From NCBI GenBank assembly GCA_902803345.1, contig CADCPV010000034.1, positions 1 through 7,502 on the forward strand: a stretch of 7,502 nt of DNA, written 5' to 3'. Source of the DNA: an uncultured Eubacteriales bacterium. GTDB taxonomy: Bacteria; Bacillota_A; Clostridia; Lachnospirales; Lachnospiraceae. Below, in pieces: positions 5,965-7,502 of this stretch. Numbering within the stretch: the stretch's first letter is position 1; each line of letters opens with the position of its first letter. The notes under the pieces were generated by a model. That model made no database searches and was not told the origin of the DNA. It worked only from the letters and a program-made list of their open reading frames with translations. A program made the position numbers and the translations under genes.

Positions 5965-6177
5965 ACATTTCTCCGGCATTCCGGCTCCGGATTCGTATGA
6001 GGCGCGAAATTCCATGTTGATCTCGCGGATTTCCTTCTTCCCGTCAATATAGTCCTGGTATATCTCTGCATACCCTGCCGAACAGCCGTCACAAAGACCG
6101 CTGATGTTTCCGATGGATTCCGCGACAATCCGTTCACGTTCTTCTCTTGTTGTATCTTTAATCAGTATTGAACCCAT
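5950..6177 (-). CDS. Small hypothetical protein, 75 residues, with a CxxC pair
   Basis: A soluble, charged protein: an N-terminal acidic/basic helix (TTREERERIVAESIG, residues 9-23), a short CDGC turn (C29, C32), then a second helical part rich in Glu, Lys and Ile (IYQDYIDGKKEIREINMEF, 39-57) and a loose tail with C71. No signal peptide or membrane segment. The ATG at 6175-6177 has AAGGGGAG about 5 bases upstream, good evidence that it is translated. It lies 53 bp after the TIGR04076-like gene and in the same direction, so co-transcription is likely. The CxxC could bind a metal or be redox active, but with only one pair this is a guess. The style resembles short uncharacterised proteins of gut Firmicutes; I cannot name a domain. 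Its 3' end overlaps the convergent plus-strand gene by 15 bp. Confidence 0.72.
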   Translation of the reverse strand: MGSILIKDTTREERERIVAESIGNISGLCDGCSAGYAEIYQDYIDGKKEIREINMEFRASYESGAGMPEKCSRTA

Positions 6178-6230
6178 CGTGCTCCCCTTTCAATCCTGTC
6201 AGCATTCTTTTCTTCCGCTTCTGGGATCTT

Positions 6231-6626
6231 CTATCGAGCAGGCTGTGATAAAGCCTCTCCCTGTACCGTTTGATCCGGATATTCCCAGAATCTGCCTTTA
6301 TGAAAATTCTCATTTCCTAAAGGTTTCGCAGTCAATTTGAATATCACGCAGCCGTCAGGACATACTATGGTTTTGGTGTATTTGCTGTCTCCGCCAAGAT
6401 TCTCCAGATCTCCGCCGCTTCTTATTGCTTCCATAAGCGGATACAGCATCATCATAGTCTTCGAACAGATCCCGTATCCATCCTGATTGACCGGACAGCC
6501 ATAGGTGCAGGTGTATCTGTCTCCGATTTCTTCTCCGTTACGGCAGTAGCGTTCTGTGTGATCTCCATGCAGAAAACCTGTTACCTCTACCGTAAACTCA
6601 TATTCTTCGTCATACCATTTTTTCAT
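6231..6626 (-). CDS. TIGR04076-like Cys-rich protein
   Basis: A 131-residue soluble protein whose layout fits the uncharacterised TIGR04076 family as I remember it: a beta strand opening (FTVEVTGF, residues 11-18), EIGDRYTC (33-40), YGCPV (42-46), GICSKTMMMLYPLMEAIRSGG (52-72), and a final CPDGCVIFKLTA (89-100). Six cysteines (C28, C40, C44, C54, C89, C93) are prominent; the family has conserved Cys residues, and their function is not established to my knowledge. The C-terminal tail after residue 101 is probably disordered. GGGAGAGG precedes the ATG at 6624-6626 at normal spacing. The gene lies between an unrecognised partial gene upstream and the small CxxC-containing gene downstream, all in one direction. 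The family call is from memory of the motif order and has not been searched. Confidence 0.68.
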   Translation of the reverse strand: MKKWYDEEYEFTVEVTGFLHGDHTERYCRNGEEIGDRYTCTYGCPVNQDGYGICSKTMMMLYPLMEAIRSGGDLENLGGDSKYTKTIVCPDGCVIFKLTAKPLGNENFHKGRFWEYPDQTVQGEALSQPAR

Positions 6627-6680
6627 TATTACCTCTCCCGATTCTTTTCAAAACTTATTCAGCACTTGCTGATATGGAAC

Positions 6681-6701
6681 CAGTAATCATGATAATCACT
6701 G
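6681..6701. repeat. Imperfect inverted repeat upstream of the TIGR04076-like gene
   Basis: CAGTAATCAT (6681-6690) and ATAATCACTG (6692-6701) are arms around one central base, with 8 of 10 pairs matched. It lies 55 bp upstream of the start codon of the TIGR04076-like gene. It could be an operator or a weak RNA hairpin; in this AT-rich gap chance is also possible. No good promoter was seen beside it. Confidence 0.3.
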
Positions 6702-6763
6702 ATCATCTCCTCGGTGCCCTTGAACACAAACTGAATTAACGCTGCAACGATTTCACTGATGTT

Positions 6764-7502
6764 TCAATACCCGAGGAATTCTTTCAGGTCTTTGTCAGGC
6801 AAGAGGTCCTTCTTGCCGAGTCCGAAAGAATAATCCGGAACGATCTCAAGATATCGGTCCAGAAACTCCTCATACGTCTTTGCCTCAAAGCAGTCTGGTG
6901 TAATGAAAAAATCCCTGCTGCCGCCAGTCGTGCGGTCTCCGGCCGTTACACTTACTTTGTAGTCGCCTGACTCCAGCTTATAGAAAACATAGCTCTCAAG
7001 ACTCCAGCCGTGCAGATCGATATGTCCGAAATGAGGAGCATAACTGGCCACGGTTTTATTCTCCCGGAGCGCCATACTCTGATAGTCGTGTTCCACCCAT
7101 TCTATAAACTGTTCTGCGCTTTCGACGTCGTACACTGAATACTCACTTTCATCGAAGTACCTCCTGACGAATTCCCAATCTCCGTCGACCTTCCGTATAT
7201 CGTACTGCCAGGTCTTAGCGAGCATCTTTTTATCAAGCCAGCGATAATCCTTCTTTACATTATTGAATGCTTTTTCCAGATATACAGTTATGTCCGTGCC
7301 AAACTTAAACTTCTCTTCCGGATTTGAGTGTTCCACCGCATCGTGCGTATATCTGCAGAGAAAATCGATGAACCCGTCTGCGGTGGTACCCTCTGCCCAC
7401 GGGGTTACGATGTCCGAATCGTCATAATAGTTTTTGCTGATCTGACCGAAAACATATTTGCCGTGAAGAGGCGCGATCTGCCAGACAGGAGTCTGTTTCC
7501 TC
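6764..7502 (-). CDS. Unrecognised protein, N-terminus cut by the window edge
   Basis: The minus-strand frame is open from the TGA at 6764-6766 to the right edge, giving the last 245 residues of a longer protein. A GTG at 7334-7336 could be mistaken for a start, but coding-like sequence (including KYVFGQISKNYYDD and TTADGFIDFLCRY) continues upstream without a stop, so the gene begins outside the window. The visible part is soluble, acidic and rich in aromatic residues, with no membrane segment and no catalytic motif I recognise. Two stretches look loosely alike, TTADGFIDFLCRYTHDA and SAEQFIEWVEHDYQSMA, hinting at an internal repeat. The C-terminus reads KKDLLPDKDLKEFLGY. It is co-directional with the two small genes downstream, separated from the nearer one by 137 bp. 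Base composition is more AT-rich than the feoAB region. Function unknown. Confidence 0.78.
   Translation of the reverse strand, partial: RKQTPVWQIAPLHGKYVFGQISKNYYDDSDIVTPWAEGTTADGFIDFLCRYTHDAVEHSNPEEKFKFGTDITVYLEKAFNNVKKDYRWLDKKMLAKTWQYDIRKVDGDWEFVRRYFDESEYSVYDVESAEQFIEWVEHDYQSMALRENKTVASYAPHFGHIDLHGWSLESYVFYKLESGDYKVSVTAGDRTTGGSRDFFITPDCFEAKTYEEFLDRYLEIVPDYSFGLGKKDLLPDKDLKEFLGY

Noticed and set aside
6659..6706. A separate 15-residue gene starting at the ATG at 6704-6706
   Set aside because: The GAGGAG sequence touches the ATG directly, with no proper spacing, and the product is too short to support.

Overview
This window looks like a chromosomal segment of an anaerobic, moderately GC-rich Firmicutes bacterium, probably Clostridia or Negativicutes. 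The clues are strong AGGAGG-type ribosome binding sites, sigma-A promoters, a FeoA-FeoB fusion protein, and short hypothetical proteins of a kind common in gut Firmicutes. The placement rests on protein style only; there is no rRNA or marker gene. No tRNA, rRNA, CRISPR array or insertion sequence was seen.

Positions 1-2416, minus strand, hold a tight three-gene NAD salvage operon read nrtR > pncA > pncB. It encodes an NrtR-type regulator with a decayed Nudix box, a nicotinamidase, and a nicotinate phosphoribosyltransferase that runs off the left edge. PncA converts nicotinamide to nicotinate, PncB converts nicotinate to NaMN, and NrtR probably represses the operon. A clear promoter (2358-2386) with a 25-bp palindrome next to its -35 box lies upstream of nrtR.

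Positions 2490-4960, plus strand, hold a divergently transcribed single gene for a 782-residue FeoA-FeoB ferrous iron transporter. It has its own promoter (TTGACA-17-TACACT) and is followed by a GC-rich hairpin.

Positions 5005-5964, plus strand, hold a compact operon of three small genes joined by ATGA stop/start overlaps: a 63-residue ribbon-helix-helix protein, a 150-residue four-helix membrane protein with a faint VanZ-like layout, and a 74-residue single-pass membrane protein. The promoter carries two near-identical TACA-N2-TGTA repeats 31 bp apart, one covering the -10 box, which suggests autoregulation. This is the least explained and most interesting part of the window.

Positions 5950-7502, minus strand, are visibly more AT-rich. 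They hold three co-directional genes: the C-terminal 245 residues of an unrecognised protein cut by the right edge, a TIGR04076-like Cys-rich protein, and a 75-residue hypothetical protein whose 3' end overlaps the convergent small-membrane-protein gene by 15 bp. The longest stretch without a gene is 2339-2566 (228 bp), which holds the two divergent promoters.
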